DNA from: Candidatus Planktophila sp.
GTDB lineage: Bacteria > Actinomycetota > Actinomycetes > Nanopelagicales > Nanopelagicaceae
Assembly (NCBI GenBank): GCA_030649935.1
Contig: JAUSFN010000001.1
Coordinates: 16,201 to 80,200, forward strand
Direction: 5' to 3'
DNA length: 64,000 bases
Every line of letters begins with the position of its first letter. Positions within the stretch are counted from its first letter, which is position 1. The notes under the pieces were generated by a model. It saw only the letters and a list, made by a program, of their open reading frames with translations. It was not told where the DNA came from and made no database searches. Made by a program: the position numbers and the translations under genes. Below, piece after piece: positions 28,507 to 38,016 of this stretch.

Positions 28507-29078
28507 AGAATGTAAGCAATTCAGGCAATGCAAACAAGCGAAGTTTGAGAAATCTTTTAAAAAGTGAGCGCGGTTCGTTGAGCGTTGTAATTATTGGGTT
28601 ATTTTTCATCACTATTGCATGCTTAGTAGTAATGAGCAATGTAGCGACCCTACTGATTGCAAAGCGTTCTCTCGCGCAAGCTACTGAGGCTGCTGCCCAA
28701 CGCGGAGTTCATTCTCTAAATAAGTCCGCTTATTACACAGGCAAGGGAACAATGTTTACGGCTCCTCTCGCGATGATTACAGGACGTGAACACTCTCCGA
28801 TACCTATTGATTGCAATCGAGCCATTCTCGATGTAGTTCTTGAACTGCGTAATTGGAGTAATGACGATGGCTCCATGAAACGACATGAGCTTCAGGGGAT
28901 AGTTTTAACTAACATGGAGTGTGATGGATCATCACTCGAGATTTCTACTTACTCTGAAGTGAAATTTCCCTTTAAGGTTCCCTTTCTCAACATGGATTCT
29001 GCGGTTCTAACCTCGACCGTTGGAACTACTAATCAAGTTCAAGAGGGATTCTATCTCTTCGGAGTTCGCCTGCACTGA
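28497..29078 (+). CDS. TadG/TadE-like pilus-associated membrane protein
   Basis: ERGSLSVVIIGLFFITIACLVVMSNVATLLIAKRSLAQATEAAAQRGVH; last gene of the Tad-like operon. Confidence 0.75.
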   Translation: MDVENVSNSGNANKRSLRNLLKSERGSLSVVIIGLFFITIACLVVMSNVATLLIAKRSLAQATEAAAQRGVHSLNKSAYYTGKGTMFTAPLAMITGREHSPIPIDCNRAILDVVLELRNWSNDDGSMKRHELQGIVLTNMECDGSSLEISTYSEVKFPFKVPFLNMDSAVLTSTVGTTNQVQEGFYLFGVRLH

Positions 29079-29097
29079 TGTGTTCGCCTGCACTGAT
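29064..29097 (+). repeat. 16-bp direct repeat (18-bp period) spanning the stop codon
   Basis: GTTCGCCTGCACTGAT at 29064 and 29082; stop TGA at 29076-29078. Confidence 0.95.
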
Positions 29098-29187
29098 TAG
29101 ATTCAACGTTCACTCGAATTGCTACGGAGTTGGGTCTCTAATTTAACTGTTTTCATATTGTGAGGGGTACTCCGCTATTCTTCGTTA

Positions 29188-30288
29188 ATGGCCGCGCGTG
29201 AATATGGATTAGAAATCAACGTTATTGACGCGACCCTGGTTTCAATAGAGAAGGTATTAGACCTTCCCAAACTGCGAGAACAGGCAGTTATTTTGGAAAA
29301 CGAGGCAGGAGTTCCCCATCTTTGGGATGACCCAGAGAATGCTCAAAAAATTACTAGCCGTTTATCACGAGTACAAGCCGAGATAAACAAGTTAACTGGA
29401 CTTCGCAGGCGAGTTGAAGACTTACCTATTCTCTTTGAATTGGCCGCGAGTGAGCCTGAAGGAAGTGGCACTGAAGACGCTGAGCGTGAATTGGATTCAG
29501 TAAAAAAAGCAATTGGTGAGTTAGAGATTCAAACCCTGCTCAATGGAGAATATGACGAGAGAGATGCATTGATAACAATTCGATCAGAGGCTGGTGGAGT
29601 TGAGGCCGCTGATTGGGCGGAAATGATTATGCGAATGTATTTGCGTTATTGCGAGCGCCACAACTTTAAAGTAGATGTCTTGGAAACATCATATGCAGAA
29701 GAGGCCGGAATTAAGTCAACAACTTTTCGCGTTACAGCCCCTTATGCATATGGAACCTTGTCAGTAGAGCAAGGAACTCACCGATTAGTTCGCATTTCTC
29801 CATTTGATAGTCAAAGTCGACGCCACACATCCTTTGCAGGCGTTGAAGTTGTTCCAGTAGTAGAGCAGAGTGATCACGTTGAAATTGACGAGAAGGAAGT
29901 TCGCACCGATGTGTATCGCTCCTCTGGTCCGGGAGGGCAAGGCGTTAATACGACTGACTCTGCGGTTCGATTAACGCATATTCCTACTGGGATTGTTGTC
30001 TCATGTCAGAACGAGCGTTCGCAGATTCAAAATAAGGCAACGGCAATGGCGGTTTTGCAATCTAAGTTATTGGAACGCCGCCGGCAAGAAGAGCAAGAAA
30101 AGATGAATGCATTAAAAGGTGATAACTCCGGTTCATGGGGAAATCAAATGCGTTCATACGTTCTTGCGCCTTATCAAATGGTTAAGGATTTACGTACGGA
30201 TCATGAGACAGGAAATACGTCGGCGGTTTTAAATGGCGAGATAGATGATTTCATTGAAGCGGGCATTCGCTGGCGCCGCTCAAACTAA
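29188..30288 (+). CDS. prfB: Peptide chain release factor 2
   Basis: [39 protein letters not shown] (GGQ); no in-frame UGA frameshift site. Confidence 0.97.
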   Translation: MAAREYGLEINVIDATLVSIEKVLDLPKLREQAVILENEAGVPHLWDDPENAQKITSRLSRVQAEINKLTGLRRRVEDLPILFELAASEPEGSGTEDAERELDSVKKAIGELEIQTLLNGEYDERDALITIRSEAGGVEAADWAEMIMRMYLRYCERHNFKVDVLETSYAEEAGIKSTTFRVTAPYAYGTLSVEQGTHRLVRISPFDSQSRRHTSFAGVEVVPVVEQSDHVEIDEKEVRTDVYRSSGPGGQGVNTTDSAVRLTHIPTGIVVSCQNERSQIQNKATAMAVLQSKLLERRRQEEQEKMNALKGDNSGSWGNQMRSYVLAPYQMVKDLRTDHETGNTSAVLNGEIDDFIEAGIRWRRSN

Positions 30289-30349
30289 AACGAACGGCTA
30301 GTTGATTTCATTGAAGCGGGCATTTGCTGTTGCCGCTCAAACTGAAACG
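30246..30349 (+). repeat. Approx. 47-bp imperfect direct duplication of the prfB 3' end including the stop region (57-bp period)
   Basis: TGATTTCATTGAAGCGGGCATTCGCTGGCGCCGCTCAAACTAAAACG vs TGATTTCATTGAAGCGGGCATTTGCTGTTGCCGCTCAAACTGAAACG. Confidence 0.95.
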
Positions 30350-30601
30350 CGTGAATAAATTGATTAGCTGGGCATAGGTGTGGAATAAATAAAAGTTGAG
30401 AAAGTCCAGAAATACAAACCTTCGAATAGGAGATGGTTCAGCGCGGGAGTGGGAAATTACGGTCAACATCAGGCAAATCACAGATTTTCTGGGCCTGTTT
30501 CGGTGCTAGATGCGCGGAATCCGAAGCTTTTTCCATAAACTATGGGCAGGCCGAAATCGGATTCCCCGATATCCGACTCGCATATGCAATGGGAGATTTT
30601 A

Positions 30602-31291
30602 ATGATTCGCTTTGAAAACGTTACGAAGATCTATCCGGGCCAAGAGCGAGCCGCATTGGAATCAGTCAGTCTCGAGATCGTAAAGGGTGAGTTTGTATTC
30701 CTAGTCGGATTATCAGGTTCAGGAAAGTCAACCTTCCTTCGTTTAATTCTGCGCGAAGATCGACCTACCTCAGGAACAATTCATGTGGCGGGTAAAGATC
30801 TTAGAACTCTAGCCAATCATAAAGTTCCAGATTTGCGCCGTCAGGTTGGAACCGTCTTTCAAGATTTTCGTCTTCTACCAAATAAATCGATTACTGAAAA
30901 TGTTGCCTTTGCTCTGCATGTTTTGGGATATTCACAAAAGGAGATTAATCGTGAAGTTCCTGAGGTTTTGGAGCTTGTTGGCCTTGAAGATAAGGGCGAT
31001 CGCTTGCCCTCAGAGATTTCAGGTGGAGAGCAACAACGTGTGGCGATTGCCCGCGCATATGTAAGCCGCCCACCAATTTTAATTGCTGATGAGCCAACTG
31101 GAAACTTAGATCCTGCAACCAGTGTTGGAATTATGAAGTTGCTTGATCGAATTAATCGCGAGGGAACCACTGTCTTGATGGCTACTCATGATTCGGGCAT
31201 CGTTGACCAGATGCGAAAGCGAGTCATCGAGCTAGACCTAGGCCATGTAATCCGTGATCAGGTACGTGGTGTTTATGGTTATACGGGATAA
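30602..31291 (+). CDS. ftsE: Cell division ATP-binding protein FtsE
   Basis: [48 protein letters not shown]; followed by ftsX. Start trimmed from ORF 30542. Confidence 0.95.
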   Translation: MIRFENVTKIYPGQERAALESVSLEIVKGEFVFLVGLSGSGKSTFLRLILREDRPTSGTIHVAGKDLRTLANHKVPDLRRQVGTVFQDFRLLPNKSITENVAFALHVLGYSQKEINREVPEVLELVGLEDKGDRLPSEISGGEQQRVAIARAYVSRPPILIADEPTGNLDPATSVGIMKLLDRINREGTTVLMATHDSGIVDQMRKRVIELDLGHVIRDQVRGVYGYTG

Positions 31292-31333
31292 GAAGTTACT
31301 TGTGATTACATCATCTAGGAGTAAGGGTAAAAC

Positions 31334-32236
31334 ATGCGTACACGGTTTCTCGTAAGCGAAGTAGGTATTGGGCTGCGTCGAAATGTGACAATGACCTTTG
31401 CTGTAATCGTCACGACCGCCATATCGCTTTCGTTACTTGGAATCGGCCTTCTTGCAAACGCTCAGGTAGGGGCGATGAAAGATTATTGGTACGACAAAAT
31501 TGAAGTCTCTATTTTCTTATGTAGCTCACTCTCAGAGTCACCATCGTGTTCTGGCGGTATTGTCACATCAGGACAGCGCCTTGAAATTCAACAAGAAATT
31601 CAAGATATGCCCTCGGTTGAGAGCGTTTTCTATGAGTCACAGTCACAAGCATTCGCTCGCTTTCAAGAGCGCTTCAAAGGATCAGCGATTGCCCAAAATG
31701 TGACAGTCGATCAGCTTCCAGAATCATTTCGCGTGAAGTTAAAGGATCCAACGCAATTTGCCGTGATCGTCAGTGCTTTTACCGGCCGACCAGGGGTAGA
31801 TGTTGTACAAGACCAAAGAAGTATTTTGGAAAAATTCTTTAAACTCTTAGAAGTACTTCGCAACGGTGCCCTACTCGTTGGTTTAGCATCAGTACTTACT
31901 GCGGCGATGTTAATTAGCAATACTCTTCGAATCGCTGCGTTCAACCGTCGCCGTGAAACTGGAGTAATGAAACTGGTCGGCGCCTCCTCGTGGTCGATTC
32001 AACTCCCATTTCTTTTAGAGGGCATTATTTCAGCGATTATCGGTTGGGGATTGGCAACGGGATTATTGGCGGCTTTGAAAAGCGTTGTTGATACAAAAGT
32101 TGCACCTCTTCTGACATTTACTAAGTTCTTTAGTTGGAATGAAGTCTGGGTGGCATCCGGGTATCTCTTAGGAACCGGATTATTAGTCTCGACCGTTGCA
32201 TCTGTGATTACCCTGCGCCGCTACCTGAAGGTTTAA
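31334..32236 (+). CDS. ftsX: Cell division protein FtsX
   Basis: MRTRFLVSEVGIGLRRNVTMTFAVIVTTAISLSLLG, four TMs, downstream of ftsE. Confidence 0.95.
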   Translation: MRTRFLVSEVGIGLRRNVTMTFAVIVTTAISLSLLGIGLLANAQVGAMKDYWYDKIEVSIFLCSSLSESPSCSGGIVTSGQRLEIQQEIQDMPSVESVFYESQSQAFARFQERFKGSAIAQNVTVDQLPESFRVKLKDPTQFAVIVSAFTGRPGVDVVQDQRSILEKFFKLLEVLRNGALLVGLASVLTAAMLISNTLRIAAFNRRRETGVMKLVGASSWSIQLPFLLEGIISAIIGWGLATGLLAALKSVVDTKVAPLLTFTKFFSWNEVWVASGYLLGTGLLVSTVASVITLRRYLKV

Positions 32237-32316
32237 ACACCTCGCTCTTAATGAGAGAATACGCCGGGAAGATTAGACGAGAAGTCTCGTTTTAAATAGA
32301 GGGCGGTGATGCGGTA

Positions 32317-32820
32317 ATGGTGAAAGAGGTCGGCCGCAAGGTCATTGCCCAAAACAAAAAGGCGCGCCACGATTATTCAATCGAGGATGTTTTTGAGTTC
32401 GGGTTAGTGCTCATGGGCACAGAGGTTAAATCCCTGCGCCTGGGGAGGGCTTCCCTCATAGACGGCTTCGCCATGGTCAATGACGGAGAGTTATGGCTCA
32501 GCGGAGTTCATATTCCTGAGTACACCGAGGGTACGTGGACCAACCACACTCCACGACGCGATCGCAAACTTTTGCTCCATAAATCCGAAATGACAAAGTT
32601 AATTGCAAAGCTCAAAGATTCGGGGACAACGCTGGTTCCACTCTCACTCTATTTTAAAGATGGGAAAGCTAAGGTGGAAATCGCTGTTGCCCGTGGAAAG
32701 AAGTCCCACGATAAGCGTGAGGCGATAAAGGCGCGCGAGGCCGATCGAGAAGTTGCTCGCGTTGTGTCGCGGGGAAATTCTGGAAAGAGCGGTAAGGCTT
32801 CTAAGCGCTACGAGGATTAA
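32317..32820 (+). CDS. smpB: SsrA-binding protein
   Basis: [43 protein letters not shown]. Confidence 0.97.
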   Translation: MVKEVGRKVIAQNKKARHDYSIEDVFEFGLVLMGTEVKSLRLGRASLIDGFAMVNDGELWLSGVHIPEYTEGTWTNHTPRRDRKLLLHKSEMTKLIAKLKDSGTTLVPLSLYFKDGKAKVEIAVARGKKSHDKREAIKAREADREVARVVSRGNSGKSGKASKRYED

Positions 32821-32851
32821 TTCTTCGTATTTCAAGAGAAGTAGCGCTTAG
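32801..32851. other. 11-bp perfect inverted repeat across the smpB stop codon
   Basis: CTAAGCGCTAC (32801-32811) and GTAGCGCTTAG (32841-32851), 29-nt loop containing the TAA. Confidence 0.85.
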
Positions 32852-33206
32852 CGGGAGGCAACGATTTTTAGCCAGGCTGTATTTCGAAATCCATGAGAAT
32901 GAAAAATGATCGATAGTTAGATCGCGTTTAATTGAGACAAAGATAGGATTTCTCCATACTCCTGGCTGCAAATCTCGCCTCAACCTAATCCCGAGTGCGC
33001 ATCGTTAAATAACTCTGTGTAACTAAGCGTAATGTTTGAGGATTATGAAACCTTGCGATCATGACCTACAATTTATGCACCGCCGCTTCGATACCTCAAT
33101 TTTTGAGGTGATGTTGCGACGACAAGCAGTAGTTGACAATTAAATAGAGGATAAGAAATACGTTTCTTTTTCTCCAAGTCATATGTGTGAAAGCACAATA
33201 AATCTT

Positions 33207-33574
33207 GGGGGTGAACGGTCTCGACTTTGGATGTTGAGGCAGGGGAAGCGGGCCGAGGAAGCCGGAATGATCTCGTAAACCAATAATCCGTGCAAAAAAT
33301 AACTGCTGACACTAATCAGCAAGCTTTCACACTCGCTGCATAAGCTAGTTTGAAGCCGTTAGCCCAGATGCCGCTCTCGGTCTGGAATCTAGCGTCGATA
33401 GAGGGCTTTTCATTGCATAGGTGTTACGAACTATGTGAGAGAACAGTTTCGTAACTGAGTTCGTCGAAGAGTTGTGTGGCAAAACTTCGGGACTGAGAAA
33501 GCGCTAATCACACTACGCCCGTAGAAGCCCTGTTTTTGCACCGAAGGACCCGGGTTCGATTCCCGGCACCTCCA
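33207..33574 (+). ncRNA. ssrA: Transfer-messenger RNA; proposed tag ADTNQQAFTLAA*
   Basis: 5' GGGGGTGAACGGTCTCGAC pairs with 3' CACCTCC; T-arm GGACCCGGGTTCGATTCCCGG; tag ORF GCT(33305)...GCA TAA(33341-33343); next to smpB. Confidence 0.95.
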
Positions 33575-33584
33575 CAACGGGGGG

Positions 33585-33618
33585 CTAGTGGAATTCCAGG
33601 AAATACCTAGTGGAATTC
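33585..33618 (+). repeat. 12-bp direct repeat (22-bp period) just 3' of ssrA
   Basis: CTAGTGGAATTC at 33585 and 33607. Confidence 0.85.
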
Positions 33619-33644
33619 ATAGCTCCTTGATTGCTTTTTAACAT

Positions 33645-33690
33645 AAAAACCCCGTACTTTCCATCAATTGGATAGTCCGGGGTTTTTTTA
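33645..33690 (+). terminator. Rho-independent terminator downstream of ssrA
   Basis: AAAAACCCCGTACTTTCCATCAATTGGATAGTCCGGGGTTTTTTTA. Confidence 0.88.
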
Positions 33691-33894
33691 CATTGCACGC
33701 AAGTTGGGAGTTTTTGGAAGCAGCAGCACTCTCATTCCCACTTATTGCTCGATAGTGGGTTTACACTGCCATGCATGTCCCTAATGCAGCAAAGGCGAAC
33801 TCGTTTGCCTGGTTATTCTTGTTGCGATTGCGAACACTAACTCACTCCGCTCTTCGTTAAGCCAATCAATTCCCACTCTTTCGGAGGAGTTCAC

Positions 33895-34794
33895 ATGTCC
33901 AAAAATTTTAGGGTTAATTCTTATCTGACATTAGCAATGTTGTTTTGGGGTCTCGGAACGGTTCTCACGAAATCCGCCTTGAATAACTTTGATTCTTTGA
34001 CCCTGCTTCCAATCCAATTAGCGTCCAGCTCAATATTTCTAGGCCTATTGCTTTTTTTCTTACGTGAAAAAGAGTTGTCGGTCTCATCTCGTGGATCTTA
34101 TTTAAAACTTGCTCTTTTGGGAGTTTTAAACCCGGGGATTGCGTATGCGTTGGGTTTGAGTGGACTGGCGCAGATACCAGCATCCATCTCGGTAGTCATC
34201 TGGGCAACGGAGCCGTTATTGATTACGGTTTTGGCCTACTTATTCATTCGAGGAACGGTGAAGCGAGAAACCATCCTCGCAATATTTCTGGCTACCTCTG
34301 GCGTTTTATTGATAATAGGAAAACCGTCAGGTCAAAGCGAAATCTTTGGAATCCTCTTAACGTTTTTATCGGTTGGGGCATGTGCCGGATATTCGATACT
34401 TCTGAGTCTCATGAAACTTAAAGATGGCTCTCTCTTTATCGTTTTCATCCAACAATTGATTGCATTGATATTTGCGCTATTTCTCATGTTTGTGAAGTTT
34501 GTACATAGCGGCTTGCCTCCTATGAACATTTCTGAGTGGAGAATATTCGAAGCCGCAGTAGCAGGCATTGCTTACTACGGAATCGCTTTCTGGCTATATG
34601 TTTCTGGACTTCGCAGGACTTCTGCATTGAAGGCAGGAACGTTTCTTACATTGATTCCCGTCTTTGGACTATTTTTCAGCGTTCTACTTTTGAAGGAGCA
34701 CATTAATCAACGTCAAATTCTCGGATCCTTGATTGTCATTGCGGCAGTGGTTTCATTGTCGCTTTATGAGCGACGCGGTCGCACTTCCGACTGA
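33895..34794 (+). CDS. EamA/DMT family transporter
   Basis: About ten hydrophobic segments in two EamA halves; GGAGG upstream. Confidence 0.88.
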   Translation: MSKNFRVNSYLTLAMLFWGLGTVLTKSALNNFDSLTLLPIQLASSSIFLGLLLFFLREKELSVSSRGSYLKLALLGVLNPGIAYALGLSGLAQIPASISVVIWATEPLLITVLAYLFIRGTVKRETILAIFLATSGVLLIIGKPSGQSEIFGILLTFLSVGACAGYSILLSLMKLKDGSLFIVFIQQLIALIFALFLMFVKFVHSGLPPMNISEWRIFEAAVAGIAYYGIAFWLYVSGLRRTSALKAGTFLTLIPVFGLFFSVLLLKEHINQRQILGSLIVIAAVVSLSLYERRGRTSD

Positions 34795-35062
34795 CATGGC
34801 GACACTTCTCTAGTTGTGTGAAATATTGGGAATTTCCCTGTGATTAGGGTTCTAATCAATACACAATAAGAGCCCGATTTACGGCTAAATATCGATTTCC
34901 ACTAGCCCCCCACAACGAACGAAGCAATTGAAAGTACTCGCATTTTCAAATAGTCGCGCGAGGCGCAGTGGATCAGCGTCTTGGCACAAAACCTCCACAA
35001 CTCATGATGAACACTTTTGCCACCCCTTATGGGAAGGTGAGTTCATACTTACCGCTGAAATT

Positions 35063-36316
35063 TCAGTTAGAACTTTCAGTCTGAGAGCTTTCAGCGATTT
35101 TAAGAAAGAAACTTATTGAAAGAGTTGCAATCACAGTGGCGAGAACGCCGCCCACATACATGGGCAGGCGCAGGTCAAAGTTAGCCAAGACACCACCTAA
35201 GAGTGAACCGAAGGGCATCAATCCCCACACCAAAGTTCGACGGGTTCCATGAATGCGACCATAGAGTTCATTCGGAATTACACTTTGATACGTAGACATC
35301 AGCAAAATATTCCACTGAGTAATCGCAAATCCGACAAATGTTGCAAGGGCCACAAAAACATAGATATTTGGCGAGAAACCTTGAAGAAGCAATGAGACTG
35401 AACTCGAAACTATCCCAAATGTCATTAATTTATTTCGACCAAACTTACTGGACAGCCGTGGCGCAGCAAATGCTCCTACAATCGATCCAACTCCTTGAAT
35501 CGCCAGAATAACTCCGAACAATCTTTCCGGCAACTCCAACTCTTTGATGATGAAGAGAACCATCGTTGCAGTTCCCATGGAATAACAGAGACCAATGATC
35601 GCCGTCGTTAGCACCAATCGTCGCAATTCCTTCTGATTGAACAAGTATAAAATACCAAACTTCATATCTGCGATGAAATGGCTTGGCGCTTTTTCTGCAA
35701 CTTCCACTCGAACATCTTGTAGATACTTAATTGGAATTGACAGTGCCAATAATGCAGATATAGCAAAACCGATGCTGTTAAAGAAGAATGGCAGATAGAT
35801 TGCTAAAGCGTAAATAAAGCCACTTATTGGAGCTCCAATGAAGCCTTGGATCACTGTCTCTGATATTTGGAGCTTTGAATTACCTTTCTCAAAATCTTTC
35901 TCCTCCAAAATTTGTGGAATTAGAGATTGAGCGGTTGTATCGGCGGCAACCTCACAGACTCCGACAATAAAAGCCGTTGCTAATAGCCAGAAGATAGTTA
36001 CAAGGTCCGTTGCAATTAGCAGAGTTAAAACACCAACTACTCCGCTACGGATCGCATTTGCTCCAGCCAAGATATATCGTCGATCTACGCGATCTACCAA
36101 TGCACCAATAGGTATTGCAAAAAGCAGCCAAGGCAGCATAACCATTGCTCCAATTGAGGAGATCAAGACGGGGCTATCTGTTAAGGAAATTGCAAGCAGA
36201 GGTACCGCCGCGAGCATGACTCCATCGGAAAGGTTTGAAACGATGCTGGATGCCCACATTCGATTAAATGCGGAATTCATAGCTCCGACTTTACAGCGCT
36301 GGCCAATCTTTGCCAA
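35063..36316 (-). CDS. MFS transporter
   Basis: LLFAIPIGALVDRVDRRYILAGANAIRSG MFS loop motif, 12 hydrophobic segments. Confidence 0.9.
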   Translation of the reverse strand: MAKIGQRCKVGAMNSAFNRMWASSIVSNLSDGVMLAAVPLLAISLTDSPVLISSIGAMVMLPWLLFAIPIGALVDRVDRRYILAGANAIRSGVVGVLTLLIATDLVTIFWLLATAFIVGVCEVAADTTAQSLIPQILEEKDFEKGNSKLQISETVIQGFIGAPISGFIYALAIYLPFFFNSIGFAISALLALSIPIKYLQDVRVEVAEKAPSHFIADMKFGILYLFNQKELRRLVLTTAIIGLCYSMGTATMVLFIIKELELPERLFGVILAIQGVGSIVGAFAAPRLSSKFGRNKLMTFGIVSSSVSLLLQGFSPNIYVFVALATFVGFAITQWNILLMSTYQSVIPNELYGRIHGTRRTLVWGLMPFGSLLGGVLANFDLRLPMYVGGVLATVIATLSISFFLKIAESSQTESSN

Positions 36317-36419
36317 TTATTTCGCAAGTATAAAGATACTTAGCGGGAAGCGATGTGGAAATATCTGACCTTACTATTCTTTGAGTTATTAGTCTTGAAC
36401 TCCATACTTGCGAATCAAC

Positions 36420-36995
36420 TTATTTATTAAGCCAGCTATCCATCTCTGCAACTTTCAATTTCTTAATGATTGTCTTGTCACTGCATTGAATGACTTGTGA
36501 GCCAATCATCAAGTCATGAAGCGTTTTTTGACTACTTGTGAAAATAAATGATGCATCAATTATGTAATTGACCATAAATAAGAAGCCACCAAGAATCCAA
36601 TGCATAAGACCCTTGATGAGAACTTCGCGAACCACCATCTTTTTCCAGCCGAAAACTTCACCGGATTGTGAATCGACTATGACTTGACCCATTAGATAGT
36701 GGCCTGGCGTCGTGCCTTTTTCGGCAAGAGTGATAAACCAGATAATCCAGACAATACCTAAACCAAATCCAAATATCGCGGCGTCAATCAAAAATGCAAT
36801 TAAGCGCGATTGGGGGGTTGCCAGCTGACCATATTTTTCTACTCTGGAATTTTTTGCAGAGCCTCGATCGAAGAGGCTTGTGTGAACCTCCGACCTTGGA
36901 GATTGCGAATTCGTGGTTCTTGGCTCTGACTTTGAGAAAACTGAGGCTGTCTTTACGGGTGTTTCTTCGTCATCTCTAATGATTTTTCTATTCAT
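36420..36995 (-). CDS. RDD family membrane protein
   Basis: SRLIAFLIDAAIFGFGLGIVWIIW, GTTPGHYLMGQVIVDSQSGE. Confidence 0.85.
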   Translation of the reverse strand: MNRKIIRDDEETPVKTASVFSKSEPRTTNSQSPRSEVHTSLFDRGSAKNSRVEKYGQLATPQSRLIAFLIDAAIFGFGLGIVWIIWFITLAEKGTTPGHYLMGQVIVDSQSGEVFGWKKMVVREVLIKGLMHWILGGFLFMVNYIIDASFIFTSSQKTLHDLMIGSQVIQCSDKTIIKKLKVAEMDSWLNK

Positions 36996-37061
36996 TTCCG
37001 CAGGTTAGTTAGTTTTTCGGCGTTAAATTCAGTGAGTGGAACGCTGTGGATATCTAGATAT

Positions 37062-37103
37062 GTGCCTGCCCACCCGAGCCTGCCCACCCGAGCCTGCCCA
37101 CCT
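37062..37103. repeat. 14-bp x 3 intergenic tandem repeat
   Basis: GTGCCTGCCCACCC / GAGCCTGCCCACCC / GAGCCTGCCCACCT. Confidence 0.95.
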
Positions 37104-37165
37104 ATACCTACCAAATTTCAATTGTGGGCCTCCGCTGTAAGGCGAGGTTAAATATCGATTTGCGC

Positions 37166-37206
37166 ATAGTTGAAATTTCAACTATAGTAGTTGAATATTC
37201 AACTAC
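37166..37206. promoter_or_regulatory. Two adjacent 20-bp palindromic operators upstream of yceI
   Basis: ATAGTTGAAATTTCAACTAT (37166-37185) and GTAGTTGAATATTCAACTAC (37187-37206); same motif at 41860. Confidence 0.85.
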
Positions 37207-37274
37207 TCCTTGTGGGGTATTTGGATTAGTCCATATTCGATATCTACTAACGCCTTCCAGAGGGAGCAAATCTA

Positions 37275-37835
37275 ATGACAACTTCAGCTATTTCATCGTT
37301 AACCGGAACATACACAATCGATGCCAGCCATAGCCAGATTGGCTTCACCGCCCGTCATCTCATGGTGACAAAGGTGCGCGGCGCATTCAACGAGTTTTCA
37401 GGCGGAGGAGTCATCGATTTCGAAACTCCAGCTAACTCAAAGGTCGAACTCAAAATTCAGGCATCAAGTATTGATACTCGCAACGCAGACCGCGACGCTC
37501 ACCTTAAGGGTAACGACTTCTTCGACATGGTGCAGTTCCCAGAGATTTCATTTGTTTCAACATCAGCGGTAAAGAACGGTGATGCCTATGCAGTAACCGG
37601 CGATCTCACAATCAAAGGAGTTACTAAGCCTGTAACGGTTGAGTTTGATTTCACTGGAACAGCTGTTGATCCATGGGGCAACACACGTATTGGTTTTGAA
37701 GGTAAGACAACTATTGATCGCACCGAATGGGGCGTTAACTGGAATACAGCTCTTGAAGCTGGCGGAGTTCTTGTGAGCGAAAAGATCAATCTTGAGTTTG
37801 AACTTTCAGCTATCCGTAGTGCGGATGTCGCTTAA
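37275..37835 (+). CDS. YceI family protein
   Basis: GTYTIDASHSQIGFTARHLMVTKVRGAFNEFSG. Confidence 0.96.
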   Translation: MTTSAISSLTGTYTIDASHSQIGFTARHLMVTKVRGAFNEFSGGGVIDFETPANSKVELKIQASSIDTRNADRDAHLKGNDFFDMVQFPEISFVSTSAVKNGDAYAVTGDLTIKGVTKPVTVEFDFTGTAVDPWGNTRIGFEGKTTIDRTEWGVNWNTALEAGGVLVSEKINLEFELSAIRSADVA

Positions 37836-38016
37836 TTCAAGGGGCGTATGTGGGAAGCAATTACTCCCGCTGAGAAAAATCTCCTGAAACACTTAGATAG
37901 TAAATGTTGGACTGCTAATCATAGGTTCTTAATTTAGAGAATCGATTGACTGGCAGTCCAACTTTCATTGCAAGCCTCATTATCCATAATTGCCGCACCA
38001 CTTGCTTTCGGAGAAA

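Noticed and set aside
29188-29300. Programmed +1 frameshift in prfB
   Set aside because: The N-terminal reading frame is continuous with no in-frame UGA or slippery CUU-UGA.
30433-30615. 60-aa ORF between prfB and ftsE
   Set aside because: Overlaps the ftsE leader and start; no coding signature.
33292-33309. GCA as tmRNA resume codon
   Set aside because: The frame GCA AAA AAT AAC TGC TGA stops early and does not reach ...TLAA*; the GCT at 33305 does.
33073-33312. 79-aa minus-strand ORF over the 5' part of ssrA
   Set aside because: Overlaps a structurally supported tmRNA.
34928-35119. 63-aa plus-strand ORF
   Set aside because: Overlaps the MFS gene end on the other strand; no family resemblance.
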